Assembly (NCBI GenBank): GCA_905479965.1
Contig: CAJQOR010000302.1
Span: 1-6,787, forward strand
Source: an uncultured Rhizobiaceae group bacterium
GTDB taxonomy: Bacteria; Pseudomonadota; Alphaproteobacteria; Rhizobiales; Rhizobiaceae
Direction: 5' to 3'
DNA: 6,787 nucleotides
Positions 1 through 6,765 of this stretch are shown one piece after another. Under the pieces are notes generated by a model, which worked only from the letters and a program-made list of their open reading frames with translations, was not told the DNA's origin and searched no databases. Position 1 is the stretch's first letter. Every line of letters begins with the position of its first letter. A program made the position numbers and the translations under genes.

Positions 1-1281
1 CAACCAGCAATTTACACCGTGTTCTGCAATAAGCTTACGTAACAGATTACCGTAAACGGCAGGGTGACGGGGCATAAATGGTGCACCAAAACATGTCGAG
101 AATGTTGCTTCCGGCTCAGTAACACCTTTTTCTGTGCCAGCAACTTTGGCTGTGTAACCAGATAGGAAATGGTACATAGCCTGATCAGGCGTTAGCTTCG
201 CAATGGGTGGCAAAATACCAAATGCATCGGCTGTTAACATGATGATATTAAGCGGGTGCCCTGATTTACCTGTCTCACTTGCATTTGGAATGAAGTGCAA
301 CGGATATGCGCAGCGCGTGTTTTCAGTCAATGAACCGTCATCGAAATCAGGCTCACGATTATCGTTTAATACAACATTTTCAAGCACCGTGCCAAAACGT
401 GTTGTCGTGCCGTAGATCTCAGGCTCAGCCTCTTTTGAAAGACGAATGGTTTTTGCATAACACCCACCTTCGAAGTTGAAGATGCCATCTTCGCCCCAGC
501 CATGTTCGTCATCACCGATAAGCGTGCGGTTTGGGTCAGCCGACAAGGTTGTTTTGCCGGTGCCAGAAAGACCGAAGAATACGGCTGAATCGCCAGTTGG
601 GCCAACATTTGCAGAACAATGCATCGGCATAACGTCTTTGCCAGGCAAAAGGTAATTAAGCATGGTAAAGACTGATTTTTTCATCTCACCTGCATATGAA
701 GTACCGCCGATAAGCACAATACCTTTGGTCACATTGAGCGCAATAACAGTTTCTGAACGACACTCGTGACGCTCTGGATCAGCGCGGAAGCTTGGTAGAT
801 CAATAATCGTTAGTTTCGCTGCAAATTCTTCAAGATCTTCACGGCTTGGACGAATGAGCAAGTTTCGAATGAACAGCGAATGCCAAGCAAACTCTGTAAC
901 GACACGTGTTGAAAGCGCGTTATCCTGATCAGCGCCACCAACTAGATCCTGAACGAATAGATCGCGGCCTTCTGCGTGAGAGATCATATCATCATAAAGA
1001 CGTTCAAATGCGGAAGATGACATGCCTTTGTTATTATCCCACCAAATTTCATCTTCGGTGTTTGCATCGCGAACGGTAAATTTATCCGCCGCAGAGCGTC
1101 CAGTATGTTGGCCGGTGATTGCGCGCAACGCACCATGCGCTGTTAAAGTCGCTTCTTTGCGTTGGAGGGCCTGCTCATAAAGCTCACCCTCGGTCAAGTT
1201 ATAATAAACAGACGAATTCGTTGTTAATCCACATTGATCGATGCCGAACGCTTTATTGCGTAAACCAAATTCCTGGGTCAT
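1..1281 (-). CDS. pckA: Phosphoenolpyruvate carboxykinase (ATP), N-terminal ~427 residues, cut by window edge
   Basis: The reverse strand is open from ATG at 1281-1279 to the window edge: 427 codons without a stop. ATP-dependent PEP carboxykinases are about 530-540 residues, so roughly 110 C-terminal residues lie outside. The enzyme turns oxaloacetate and ATP into PEP, CO2 and ADP in the cytoplasm, the first step of gluconeogenesis from C4 acids. Visible motifs: TGQHTGRS with substrate-binding Arg62; [11 protein letters not shown] (residues 192-202) with the Tyr and Lys of the active site; His221, matching the metal-binding His; the P-loop GLSGTGKTT at 237-245; and the kinase-2 acidic motif IGDDEHGW at 255-262. 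The start is supported by GGAAAGG (plus-strand 1290-1296) 8 nt upstream and by the rhizobial N-terminus beginning EFGLRN. It is divergent from chvI, as in other Hyphomicrobiales. Nothing looks broken in the visible part. Confidence 0.97.
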   Translation of the reverse strand, partial: MTQEFGLRNKAFGIDQCGLTTNSSVYYNLTEGELYEQALQRKEATLTAHGALRAITGQHTGRSAADKFTVRDANTEDEIWWDNNKGMSSSAFERLYDDMISHAEGRDLFVQDLVGGADQDNALSTRVVTEFAWHSLFIRNLLIRPSREDLEEFAAKLTIIDLPSFRADPERHECRSETVIALNVTKGIVLIGGTSYAGEMKKSVFTMLNYLLPGKDVMPMHCSANVGPTGDSAVFFGLSGTGKTTLSADPNRTLIGDDEHGWGEDGIFNFEGGCYAKTIRLSKEAEPEIYGTTTRFGTVLENVVLNDNREPDFDDGSLTENTRCAYPLHFIPNASETGKSGHPLNIIMLTADAFGILPPIAKLTPDQAMYHFLSGYTAKVAGTEKGVTEPEATFSTCFGAPFMPRHPAVYGNLLRKLIAEHGVNCWL

Positions 1282-1326
1282 AGCAGGAGCCTTTCCAATT
1301 TAAATGACGCTTAAAATTATCCTCGG

Positions 1327-1354
1327 AACATACATTTGTTTTTAAAATTGACAA
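1327..1354 (-). promoter_or_regulatory. Candidate sigma70-type promoter for pckA
   Basis: Read on the minus strand, TTGTCA (1354-1349, five of six matches to TTGACA) is followed after 16 nt by TATGTT (1332-1327, four of six matches to TATAAT). Transcription would begin near 1320, giving a leader of about 40 nt that contains the GGAAAGG ribosome binding site. The position and orientation fit pckA well. The assignment rests only on hexamer matches, and the surrounding AT-richness makes chance matches easier. Confidence 0.45.
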
Positions 1355-1386
1355 GAAGAATCTAAAAATAAATTAATAAAAACAAT

Positions 1387-1434
1387 AATTTAATCGTTTT
1401 AAATAAATTAAAAAAAATCTAAATCGTTTTAAAT
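1387..1434. promoter_or_regulatory. Paired CG-centred pseudo-palindromes, candidate LacI-family (PckR-like) operators
   Basis: The 13-bp word AATCGTTTTAAAT occurs exactly twice, at 1392-1404 and 1422-1434, a 30-bp period of about three helical turns. Each copy is the right part of an 18-bp imperfect palindrome centred on CG: 1387-1404 (six of nine half-site positions match) and 1417-1434 (seven of nine match). A central CG in a symmetric site is typical of LacI/GalR-family operators. In Sinorhizobium meliloti pckA is controlled by the LacI-family regulator PckR, which makes a PckR-like protein a reasonable candidate binder. Both sites lie upstream of the proposed pckA -35 box, which suits an activator or upstream looping better than simple promoter occlusion. 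The repeats are seen; the regulator is inferred. Confidence 0.45.
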
Positions 1435-1450
1435 CATTGAAAAATAACAT

Positions 1451-1479
1451 TTGACAACCGCGTGCAAAAATCCAACTTT
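1451..1479 (+). promoter_or_regulatory. Possible chvI promoter (TTGACA box, weak -10)
   Basis: A perfect TTGACA lies at 1451-1456 on the plus strand, about 150 bp before chvI. At the standard 17-nt spacing the -10 would be AACTTT (1474-1479), a poor match. Alphaproteobacterial -10 elements are often degenerate, so this is the best hexamer available but not a firm call. A second TTGACA (1348-1353) is farther away and overlaps the proposed minus-strand pckA -35 box. Confidence 0.25.
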
Positions 1480-1517
1480 TTTCAGTAAAAATTTAAACTG
1501 GTGACTTTAATTTATGC

Positions 1518-1560
1518 CTGTGCCACATTTTGTTCTCTTTTTATCCGCATTACGGCACAG
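1518..1560 (+). repeat. Inverted repeat in the chvI leader
   Basis: CTGTGCC at 1518-1524 and GGCACAG at 1554-1560 are perfect 7-bp inverted arms separated by 29 nt. They are notably GC-rich in an AT-rich region and end 47 nt before the chvI start. The arms could form a leader hairpin with a large loop, or act as two half-sites for a regulator, possibly ChvI itself if it controls its own gene. No U-tract follows, so it is not a terminator. Confidence 0.35.
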
Positions 1561-1597
1561 CATGTGAAACGCGTGTTGGTGTAAATTATTCAATTTT

Positions 1598-1601
1598 GGA
1601 G
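1598..1601 (+). promoter_or_regulatory. Shine-Dalgarno site that fixes the chvI start
   Basis: GGAG sits 6 nt before the ATG at 1608. This, with the family N-terminus [10 protein letters not shown], favours 1608 over an in-frame ATG at 1530 that would add 26 residues unlike any receiver domain. Confidence 0.8.
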
Positions 1602-1607
1602 ATATCG

Positions 1608-2315
1608 ATGCAAACAATTGCCTTGGTGGACGACGACAAAAATATTCTAACTTCGGTATCGATCGCATTAGAGGCGGAGGGGTATCGGGTAGAAACATAT
1701 ACCGATGGTGCGTCGGCATTGGACGGTCTCTTGGCACGCCCGCCACAGCTTGCTGTTTTTGATATTAAGATGCCGCGTATGGACGGCATGGAATTGTTGC
1801 GTCGTTTGCGACAAAAATCTGACATTCCGGTCATCTTTCTAACCTCAAAAGATGAGGAGATCGATGAGTTGTTTGGCCTTAAAATGGGTGCGGATGACTT
1901 CATTACCAAACCATTTTCTCAAAGATTGTTGGTTGAGCGGGTAAAAGCAATTCTTCGTCGCGGTGCAAACCGTGAAGCTGGAGCTGCACAAAAAAGCGAA
2001 GGTGGCGAGCAAAAAATTCTCGAACGCGGTCATCTCTCAATGGATCAGGAACGCCACATATGTACTTGGAAAGGTGAAGTTGTCACATTAACAGTAACAG
2101 AATTTTTGATCCTATTATCACTTGCCCAGAGAATTGGCGTTGTTAAAAGCCGCGATTCATTGATGGATGCAGCATATGATGATCAGGTTTATGTAGATGA
2201 CCGCACGATCGATAGTCATATTAAACGATTGCGTAAAAAGTTTAAAATGGTCGATAAAGAGTTTAATATGATCGAAACGCTTTATGGTGTGGGCTATCGT
2301 TTTCGCGAATCATGA
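1608..2315 (+). CDS. chvI: Two-component response regulator ChvI (BvrR), OmpR/PhoB family
   Basis: This 235-residue protein has an N-terminal receiver domain (about 3-120) and a C-terminal winged-helix DNA-binding domain (about 140-233). The receiver has the acidic pocket Asp8-Asp9-Asp10, the phospho-acceptor Asp52 in [10 protein letters not shown], Thr79 in FLTSK, and Lys101 in TKPF. The C-terminal half carries the OmpR signature elements [16 protein letters not shown] and GVGYRF. The receiver matches rhizobial ChvI nearly word for word. ChvI is phosphorylated by ChvG and controls envelope, exopolysaccharide, acid-response and host-interaction genes in rhizobia, Agrobacterium and Brucella. 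It acts in the cytoplasm as a DNA-binding dimer. chvG follows 50 bp downstream with no terminator between them, so the two are probably co-transcribed. Confidence 0.97.
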   Translation: MQTIALVDDDKNILTSVSIALEAEGYRVETYTDGASALDGLLARPPQLAVFDIKMPRMDGMELLRRLRQKSDIPVIFLTSKDEEIDELFGLKMGADDFITKPFSQRLLVERVKAILRRGANREAGAAQKSEGGEQKILERGHLSMDQERHICTWKGEVVTLTVTEFLILLSLAQRIGVVKSRDSLMDAAYDDQVYVDDRTIDSHIKRLRKKFKMVDKEFNMIETLYGVGYRFRES

Positions 2316-2365
2316 TAGCACTTTGCCAGAATGTTATGATGAAATAGGTTTAGATTGTAGTTAAA

Positions 2366-4204
2366 TTGGATGATGTTCCGACCAAATTATCGGGGTCTGA
2401 GGGTAAATCTCAAGAACAGATTTCCCAAGCCCAATCTGGCAAGACCCACTCCAGGATGAACACGCTGAACAGGCGCGTGAGTGAAAAGCCGCGTTTTAAG
2501 TTTACCCATCCATTCACCTTCATCCGGCGGATATTTGGTGGCTTTATTTTTTCAAGCCTAACGCGCCGGATATTGTTTTTAAATCTTGCAGCCCTATTGG
2601 TGCTGGTCTCTGGCATTTTATATCTTAATCAGTTTCGCGAGGGTTTAATCGACGCACGGGTGGAAAGTCTCCTGACACAAGGAGAGATTATTTCTGGCGC
2701 GATTGCAGCATCAGCAAGTGTTGAAACGGATTCCATAACCATCGATCCGCAAAAACTTCTTGAACTTCAGGCCGGTGAAAGTCTGTCGCCAACGGTTTCA
2801 GATGACAATGTCTTTCCCTTCGATCCAAAATTAATCGCACCTGTTCTGCGCCGCGTGATTTCCCCAACACGCACCCGAGCACGTATTTATGATCAGGATG
2901 CAGTGCTGCTGCTTGATTCAAGATTTTTATATACAAGCGGGCAAGTCTTGCGTTTCGATCTGGGCGAAACTGAGGACGAAGATGTACCCATTTGGGACCA
3001 GGTTTCGAAATTTTTTAATGGAATATTACAGCCGGGAAACCTTTCTATATATAGAGAATCTGCGCAAGCTGATGGTTCAATATACCCCGAAGTGATGAGC
3101 GCTTTAACAGGTGGTCGCGGAGCCGTTGTGCGTGTCACCGAGGACAGTGAATTAATCGTATCAGTCGCAGTACCTGTTCAGCGATTTAGAGCCGTTTTGG
3201 GCGCATTGTTATTATCAACCCAGGCAGGTGATATTGATAAAATCGTTCAGGCTGAGCGCGAAGCTATTTTCCGTGTCTTTGGAGTGGCAGCTTTTGTAAC
3301 CATCATCTTGTCACTTTTGCTTGCGAGCACGATTGCCAATCCTCTTCGTCGGCTGTCAGCGGCAGCTGTGCGTGTCCGGCGTGGGGTGAAAGCACGTGAA
3401 GAAATACCTGATTTCTCCGCACGGCAAGATGAGATAGGAAATTTGTCGATCGCATTAAGAGATATGACGAGTGCGCTTTATGATCGGATTGATGCGATTG
3501 AAAGCTTTGCCGCAGATGTAAGTCATGAGTTGAAAAACCCATTAACATCCCTGCGTAGTGCGGTTGAAACACTACCTTTGGTGAAAAACACAGAATCGCG
3601 CGACAAATTACTTGGCGTCATCCAACATGATGTCAAACGCCTTGACCGCTTGATCAGCGATATCTCAGATGCTTCGCGTCTTGATGCAGAGCTTGCTCGC
3701 GATGATGCAAGAATTGTTGATATCGCTAAATTACTTAAAGATTTGGTTGAGATTTCTTCGCAGGTCAGCCGACGGAACAAGAACGTCAAAATCAGCCTCG
3801 ATATTGCCGAAATTTCAAAAGATCAAACATATGAGGTGTTTGGCCATGATCTACGTTTAGGTCAGGTCATCACCAATCTCATTGAGAACGCTAGAAGTTT
3901 TGTTGCAGAAAAAACGGGCCACATTCAAATTAAGTTGTCCCAAGATGAGGATACATTAACAATCAAAGTCATGGATAATGGTCCCGGTATTCAAATTGAA
4001 GATATCAATCGCGTCTTCGAGCGTTTTTACACCGATCGACCTGAGGGTGAAGATTTTGGCCAAAACTCTGGCCTCGGCCTATCGATCAGTCGACAGATTA
4101 TCGAAGCGCATGGTGGTGAAATTGACGTTAAAAATGTGATATCAGAAAAAGATGGGATAATTTCCGGTGCTTGTTTTGTGATTTGCCTGCCTCTGGTTGA
4201 ATAG
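2366..4204 (+). CDS. chvG: Membrane sensor histidine kinase ChvG (ExoS/BvrS)
   Basis: The protein is 612 residues if it starts at the TTG at 2366. Domains in order: a variable basic cytoplasmic N-terminus (1-67); TM1 about 69-88 (LFLNLAALLVLVSGILYL); a periplasmic sensor region about 90-300; TM2 about 304-324; a HAMP linker about 325-378 (NPLRRLSAAAVRVRRG); HisKA with phospho-acceptor His387 in SHELKNPLTS; and HATPase with N-box Asn504/Asn508 (NLIENA), G1 box DNGPGI (537-542) and G2 GLGL (569-572). All catalytic boxes are intact. It senses envelope or acid stress and phosphorylates ChvI; in Sinorhizobium it is inhibited by periplasmic ExoR. The start is uncertain: TTG 2366 has no clear Shine-Dalgarno, and the next in-frame ATG at 2456 (residue 31) also has only weak support. 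No in-frame ATG or GTG lies between the upstream stop at 2351-2353 and 2456. Confidence 0.95.
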   Translation: MDDVPTKLSGSEGKSQEQISQAQSGKTHSRMNTLNRRVSEKPRFKFTHPFTFIRRIFGGFIFSSLTRRILFLNLAALLVLVSGILYLNQFREGLIDARVESLLTQGEIISGAIAASASVETDSITIDPQKLLELQAGESLSPTVSDDNVFPFDPKLIAPVLRRVISPTRTRARIYDQDAVLLLDSRFLYTSGQVLRFDLGETEDEDVPIWDQVSKFFNGILQPGNLSIYRESAQADGSIYPEVMSALTGGRGAVVRVTEDSELIVSVAVPVQRFRAVLGALLLSTQAGDIDKIVQAEREAIFRVFGVAAFVTIILSLLLASTIANPLRRLSAAAVRVRRGVKAREEIPDFSARQDEIGNLSIALRDMTSALYDRIDAIESFAADVSHELKNPLTSLRSAVETLPLVKNTESRDKLLGVIQHDVKRLDRLISDISDASRLDAELARDDARIVDIAKLLKDLVEISSQVSRRNKNVKISLDIAEISKDQTYEVFGHDLRLGQVITNLIENARSFVAEKTGHIQIKLSQDEDTLTIKVMDNGPGIQIEDINRVFERFYTDRPEGEDFGQNSGLGLSISRQIIEAHGGEIDVKNVISEKDGIISGACFVICLPLVE

Positions 4205-4375
4205 AGACTGATGTAAAACACACACTTGGTGAGATTTTTTGGTGTCGTCCATAGTTAATTCGATATTTTCTTAATCCATAGATCAAATTTTGCTTGAACT
4301 TGGCGCTTGCCTGTACATGATAGCGAAACTACAAATCAGCTTCGATTTAAGAAGTTATGACGGTATGGAGTCTAC
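4205..4375 (+). other. Gap where hprK is normally found; no gene seen
   Basis: Between chvG and manX, Hyphomicrobiales usually carry hprK, a short HPr kinase/phosphorylase gene of roughly 450 bp. Only 171 bp are present here. All forward frames are interrupted by stops, and no P-loop (GxxGxGKS) or other HprK motif can be read. No strong terminator hairpin was found either, although a T-run occurs at about 4235-4240. The space is too short for the gene and contains no recognisable relic. Confidence 0.75.
4294..4321 (+). promoter_or_regulatory. Weak candidate promoter for manX-ptsH
   Basis: TTGAAC (4294-4299) is followed after 16 nt by CATGAT (4316-4321), each with four or more matches to the sigma70 hexamers. 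Transcription would start about 45 nt before manX. With hprK missing, manX and ptsH lack their usual upstream co-transcribed gene, so a local promoter is plausible. Read-through from chvG is equally possible because no clear terminator separates them. Confidence 0.25.
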
Positions 4376-4777
4376 ATGATCGGATTGGTGCTCGTCACCC
4401 ATGGCAATTTAGCCGAAGAATTTAAAAATGCGCTTGAGCATGTGGTTGGGCAGCAAGATGCTGTTGAAACTATCTGTATCGGTCCCGATGATGATATGGA
4501 TAAACGCCGTGAAGATATCGTCAAAGCGGTGAAAGATGCAGATCAGGGTAATGGTGTGATTATTTTGACCGACATGTTTGGTGGAACACCTTCTAACCTT
4601 TCCATTTCTGTGATGGAAAGCGGAGAGACAGAAGTCATTGCTGGTATTAATTTGCCAATGCTGATCAAGCTTGCCCGTGTGCGGGAAGATAATGACATGC
4701 AAAAGTCTCTTCAAGAGGCACAAGACGCTGGCAAAAAATATATCAATGTAGCCAGCAGCCTGTTAAGCGGAAAATAA
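4376..4777 (+). CDS. manX: PTS EIIA component, mannose/fructose family (regulatory PTS)
   Basis: This 133-residue cytoplasmic protein matches the EIIA-Man fold family. The phospho-acceptor His9 lies in LVLVTHGNLAEE, and the conserved DMFGGTPSN motif is at about 67-75. The usual length for this stand-alone EIIA is about 130-135, so it is complete. GGAG at 4367-4370, 5 nt before the ATG, supports the start. In alphaproteobacteria this EIIA accepts phosphate from HPr(His-P) but has no EIIB/EIIC sugar permease partner nearby, so it is thought to signal metabolic state rather than transport sugar. ptsH follows after only 3 bp, so the two are certainly co-transcribed and likely translationally linked. 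The usual upstream partner hprK is missing. Confidence 0.95.
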   Translation: MIGLVLVTHGNLAEEFKNALEHVVGQQDAVETICIGPDDDMDKRREDIVKAVKDADQGNGVIILTDMFGGTPSNLSISVMESGETEVIAGINLPMLIKLARVREDNDMQKSLQEAQDAGKKYINVASSLLSGK

Positions 4778-4780
4778 TTT

Positions 4781-5053
4781 ATGACATTTGAACGGACGTT
4801 TGAAATTACCAACAAACGTGGGCTTCACGCGCGCGCCTCGCATAAATTTGTTCAAACTGTTGAACAATTTGATGCAAAAGTCACTGTCAGCAAGGATGGT
4901 ATGGATGTTGGTGGCGACGAGATTATGGAATTGCTCATGCTCGCAGCAAGTTGCGGCTGTTCAATAAATGTCACCGCTGATGGCGCTCAAGCCAATGAAG
5001 TTCTCGATGAGATTGAAAAACTGATTGCCGATAAATTCGGTGAGGGCGAATAA
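4781..5053 (+). CDS. ptsH: HPr phosphocarrier protein with Glu at the regulatory Ser46 position
   Basis: This 90-residue protein is a full-length HPr. The catalytic His is residue 16 in NKRGLHARAS, the standard rhizobial form of the EI-phosphorylated site, so phosphate transfer from EI and on to ManX should be possible. HprK normally phosphorylates a Ser 31 residues after this His (Ser46 in the classical numbering). Here that position is residue 47, in VGGDEIMELLML, and it is Glu (GAG at 4919-4921). Rhizobial HPr usually reads GGxSIMGLMML, so the preceding Asp46 and the Glu50 in place of Gly also make this helix start more acidic. The change coincides with the absence of hprK upstream. A fixed acidic residue may mimic Ser-P, or the site may simply have been freed from constraint. 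The rest of the protein, including the C-terminal ADKFGE, looks ordinary. Confidence 0.96.
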   Translation: MTFERTFEITNKRGLHARASHKFVQTVEQFDAKVTVSKDGMDVGGDEIMELLMLAASCGCSINVTADGAQANEVLDEIEKLIADKFGEGE

Positions 5054-5060
5054 TACTATT

Positions 5061-5086
5061 AGGATATAAACATTTCTTTATATCTT
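5061..5086 (+). terminator. AT-rich hairpin after ptsH, possible weak terminator or attenuator
   Basis: GATATAAA (5063-5070) and TTTATATC (5077-5084) form a perfect 8-bp stem with a 6-nt loop. An A-T and a G-U pair at the base extend it to 10 bp (5061-5086). TTTCTT follows. The stem has almost no G-C pairs, so it would be a weak terminator at best. It may reduce rather than stop transcription from ptsH into ahcY, or protect the 3' end of the manX-ptsH message. Confidence 0.4.
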
Positions 5087-5161
5087 TCTTGCTAGATACA
5101 TCTCAAAATGATAAACGAAGTGCAAAATCAATTCATATTGGTTTCATTCCCTGACCTCATT

Positions 5162-5165
5162 GGAG
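5162..5165 (+). promoter_or_regulatory. Shine-Dalgarno site that fixes the ahcY start
   Basis: GGAG lies 6 nt before the ATG at 5172. An in-frame TTG at 5160 overlaps this site and cannot use it, so the ATG is the start. Confidence 0.8.
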
Positions 5166-5171
5166 ACATTT

Positions 5172-6572
5172 ATGAGCGAATTTAATGATTATATTGTAGC
5201 CGATATCTCACAAGCGCCATTTGGCCGTACAGAAATAGATATCGCTGAAACTGAAATGCCTGGTCTTATGGCATCACGCGAGGAATATGCAAAAAGTCAG
5301 CCTTTAAAGGGCGCACGTATTTGTGGTTCTTTGCATATGACTATTCAAACCGCTGTGTTGATCGAAACACTCATCGAATTGGGCGCTGAAGTGCGCTGGG
5401 TATCTTGTAATATCTTCTCAACACAAGATCATGCCGCAGCGGCAATTGCTGCAGCGGGTATTCCGGTATTTGCAATTAAAGGCGAAACACTGGAAGAATA
5501 TTGGACATATACAGACCGTATGTTCCAGTGGACAGACGGTGAGCCTTGCAACATGATCTTGGATGATGGTGGCGATGCAACCATGTACATCTTGCTCGGT
5601 GCGCGTGCTGAAGCTGGCGAAGATGTTTTGTCAAACCCAGGTTCGGAAGAAGAAGAAGTATTGTTTGCGCAAATTAAAAAGCGCATGGCGCAAAGCCCTG
5701 GTTTCTTTGCAAAGCAACGTGATGCAATTCAGGGTGTGACGGAAGAAACAACAACTGGTGTGAACCGTCTTTATCAATTGCAAAAAGCAGGTCAGCTTCC
5801 ATTCCCTGCAATTAACGTCAACGATTCGGTAACAAAATCGAAATTTGATAACAAATATGGCTGTAAAGAGTCACTTGTTGACGGCATCCGCCGTGCGACA
5901 GACGTGATGATGGCTGGTAAAGTTGCGGTAGTTTGCGGTTATGGTGATGTGGGCAAAGGTTCTGCAGCTTCGCTCGCAGGTGCGGGTGCTCGTGTTAAGG
6001 TAACTGAAGTTGATCCAATTTGTGCGCTTCAAGCAGCGATGGATGGTTTTGAAGTTGTTCAGCTTGAAGATGTTGTTTCAACAGCTGATATTTTTATCAC
6101 AACAACTGGCAACAAAGACATTATCAAAGTCGATCACATGCGTGAAATGAAAGATATGGCCATCGTTGGTAATATCGGTCACTTTGATAATGAAATCGAA
6201 GTTGCAGATCTTAAAAACTTCAAGTGGAACAATGTGAAGCCTCAAGTCGACATGATTGAGTTTCCAAAGGGCAACCGCATGATCCTTCTCTCAGAAGGTC
6301 GTTTGTTAAACCTTGGTAATGCGACGGGTCATCCATCATTTGTGATGTCGGCTTCATTTACCAACCAAGTACTGGCACAAATTGAGCTTTATACAAAAAG
6401 CGATGAGTACCAAAATGAAGTTTATGTTCTACCGAAAAAGCTTGATGAGCACGTTGCGCGTCTGCATTTGGCGAAGCTAAATGCAAACTTGAGCGAATTA
6501 AGTAAGGATCAGGCGGATTATATTGGTGTTACGCCAGAGGGTCCATATAAGCCTGAACACTACAGATATTAA
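5172..6572 (+). CDS. ahcY: S-adenosylhomocysteine hydrolase (adenosylhomocysteinase)
   Basis: This 466-residue enzyme reversibly splits S-adenosylhomocysteine into homocysteine and adenosine with tightly bound NAD. It removes the by-product of methyltransferases and feeds the methionine cycle. Visible features: [15 protein letters not shown] with the substrate His near residue 55; the DDGGDAT motif; the bacterial insert of about 40 residues around 150-190 that lengthens the protein relative to the ~430-residue animal form; [11 protein letters not shown] and [13 protein letters not shown], which carry the catalytic Glu, Lys and Asp; the NAD-binding GYGDVGKG at 256-263; and the C-terminal KPEHYRY, whose Lys and Tyr reach the NAD of the partner subunit. 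The length and start ([12 protein letters not shown]) fit rhizobial AhcY. It follows ptsH by 118 bp and ends in a strong terminator. No defect is seen. Confidence 0.98.
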   Translation: MSEFNDYIVADISQAPFGRTEIDIAETEMPGLMASREEYAKSQPLKGARICGSLHMTIQTAVLIETLIELGAEVRWVSCNIFSTQDHAAAAIAAAGIPVFAIKGETLEEYWTYTDRMFQWTDGEPCNMILDDGGDATMYILLGARAEAGEDVLSNPGSEEEEVLFAQIKKRMAQSPGFFAKQRDAIQGVTEETTTGVNRLYQLQKAGQLPFPAINVNDSVTKSKFDNKYGCKESLVDGIRRATDVMMAGKVAVVCGYGDVGKGSAASLAGAGARVKVTEVDPICALQAAMDGFEVVQLEDVVSTADIFITTTGNKDIIKVDHMREMKDMAIVGNIGHFDNEIEVADLKNFKWNNVKPQVDMIEFPKGNRMILLSEGRLLNLGNATGHPSFVMSASFTNQVLAQIELYTKSDEYQNEVYVLPKKLDEHVARLHLAKLNANLSELSKDQADYIGVTPEGPYKPEHYRY

Positions 6573-6601
6573 TTTAATATCAATTATACACAACATATTG
6601 T

Positions 6602-6640
6602 GGTCGCATCCTTGACTTTTAGGGTGCGGCTTATTTTTTG
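6602..6640 (+). terminator. Intrinsic terminator of ahcY
   Basis: GTCGCATCC (6603-6611) pairs with GGGTGCGGC (6622-6630) through nine pairs, two of them G-U. One more T-A pair closes an 8-nt loop. A T-rich run (TTATTTTTTG, 6631-6640) follows directly. The stem begins about 30 nt after the ahcY stop, and the order of stem and T-run shows it acts on rightward transcription. Confidence 0.85.
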
Positions 6641-6681
6641 CCTTTTCCCCTTCACGCTGATTCTCAATGAGGGTATATTTT

Positions 6682-6697
6682 AATCGATGATTCGATT
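6682..6697. repeat. 16-bp inverted repeat upstream of the right-edge gene
   Basis: AATCGA (6682-6687) and TCGATT (6692-6697) are perfect arms around the 4-nt spacer TGAT. The element lies about 45 bp before a TATAAT box, a sensible place for an operator. It includes a GANTC site at 6689-6693, and another GANTC lies at 6659-6663, exactly 30 bp earlier. The binding protein is unknown. Confidence 0.35.
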
Positions 6698-6739
6698 TGC
6701 GTTTTTAGGGGATGGCAATGTCGGATCTGCGATGTCTTG

Positions 6740-6745
6740 TATAAT
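6740..6745 (+). promoter_or_regulatory. TATAAT -10 box for the right-edge gene
   Basis: A perfect TATAAT occurs here, while the -35 region at 16-18 nt spacing (around 6716-6723) is a poor match. Transcription would start near 6752, just before an RBS and the ATG at 6766, giving a very short leader. The spacing supports the assignment, although a single hexamer is modest evidence. Confidence 0.4.
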
Positions 6746-6765
6746 GGCGGCGATAAGGATCAGGG

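Larger units (their letters stand above)
1282..1607. other. AT-rich divergent control region between pckA and chvI
   Basis: This stretch of 326 bases holds no convincing gene. Its core (about 1340-1500) is extremely AT-rich with several A and T runs, so it is probably flexible or curved promoter DNA. It contains the separately listed pckA promoter candidate, the paired CG-centred repeats, a TTGACA box facing chvI, and an inverted repeat near the chvI start. A GANTC site, the sequence methylated by CcrM in alphaproteobacteria, lies at 1358-1362 next to the proposed pckA -35 box. No tRNA or known riboswitch was recognised. Confidence 0.8.

Noticed and set aside
203..608. Short open frames on both strands in other phases inside the pckA region
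   Set aside because: They overlap the unbroken, motif-rich pckA frame and have no family-like content.
1530..1607. In-frame ATG at 1530 that would add 26 residues to ChvI
   Set aside because: The extension does not resemble a receiver N-terminus, while ATG 1608 has GGAG 6 nt upstream and matches the family start [10 protein letters not shown].
4205..4375. A decayed hprK remnant between chvG and manX
   Set aside because: Frames are broken by stops and no HprK motif or recognisable fragment can be read, so the gene is called absent rather than a pseudogene.
5160..5171. TTG at 5160 as an upstream start for AhcY
   Set aside because: It overlaps the Shine-Dalgarno of the ATG at 5172 and would give a longer protein than the 466-residue rhizobial AhcY.
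5054..5171. SAH or SAM riboswitch ahead of ahcY
   Set aside because: The spacer is AT-rich, and I found no conserved GC-rich core or pseudoknot arms like those of the known SAH or SAM-II classes.
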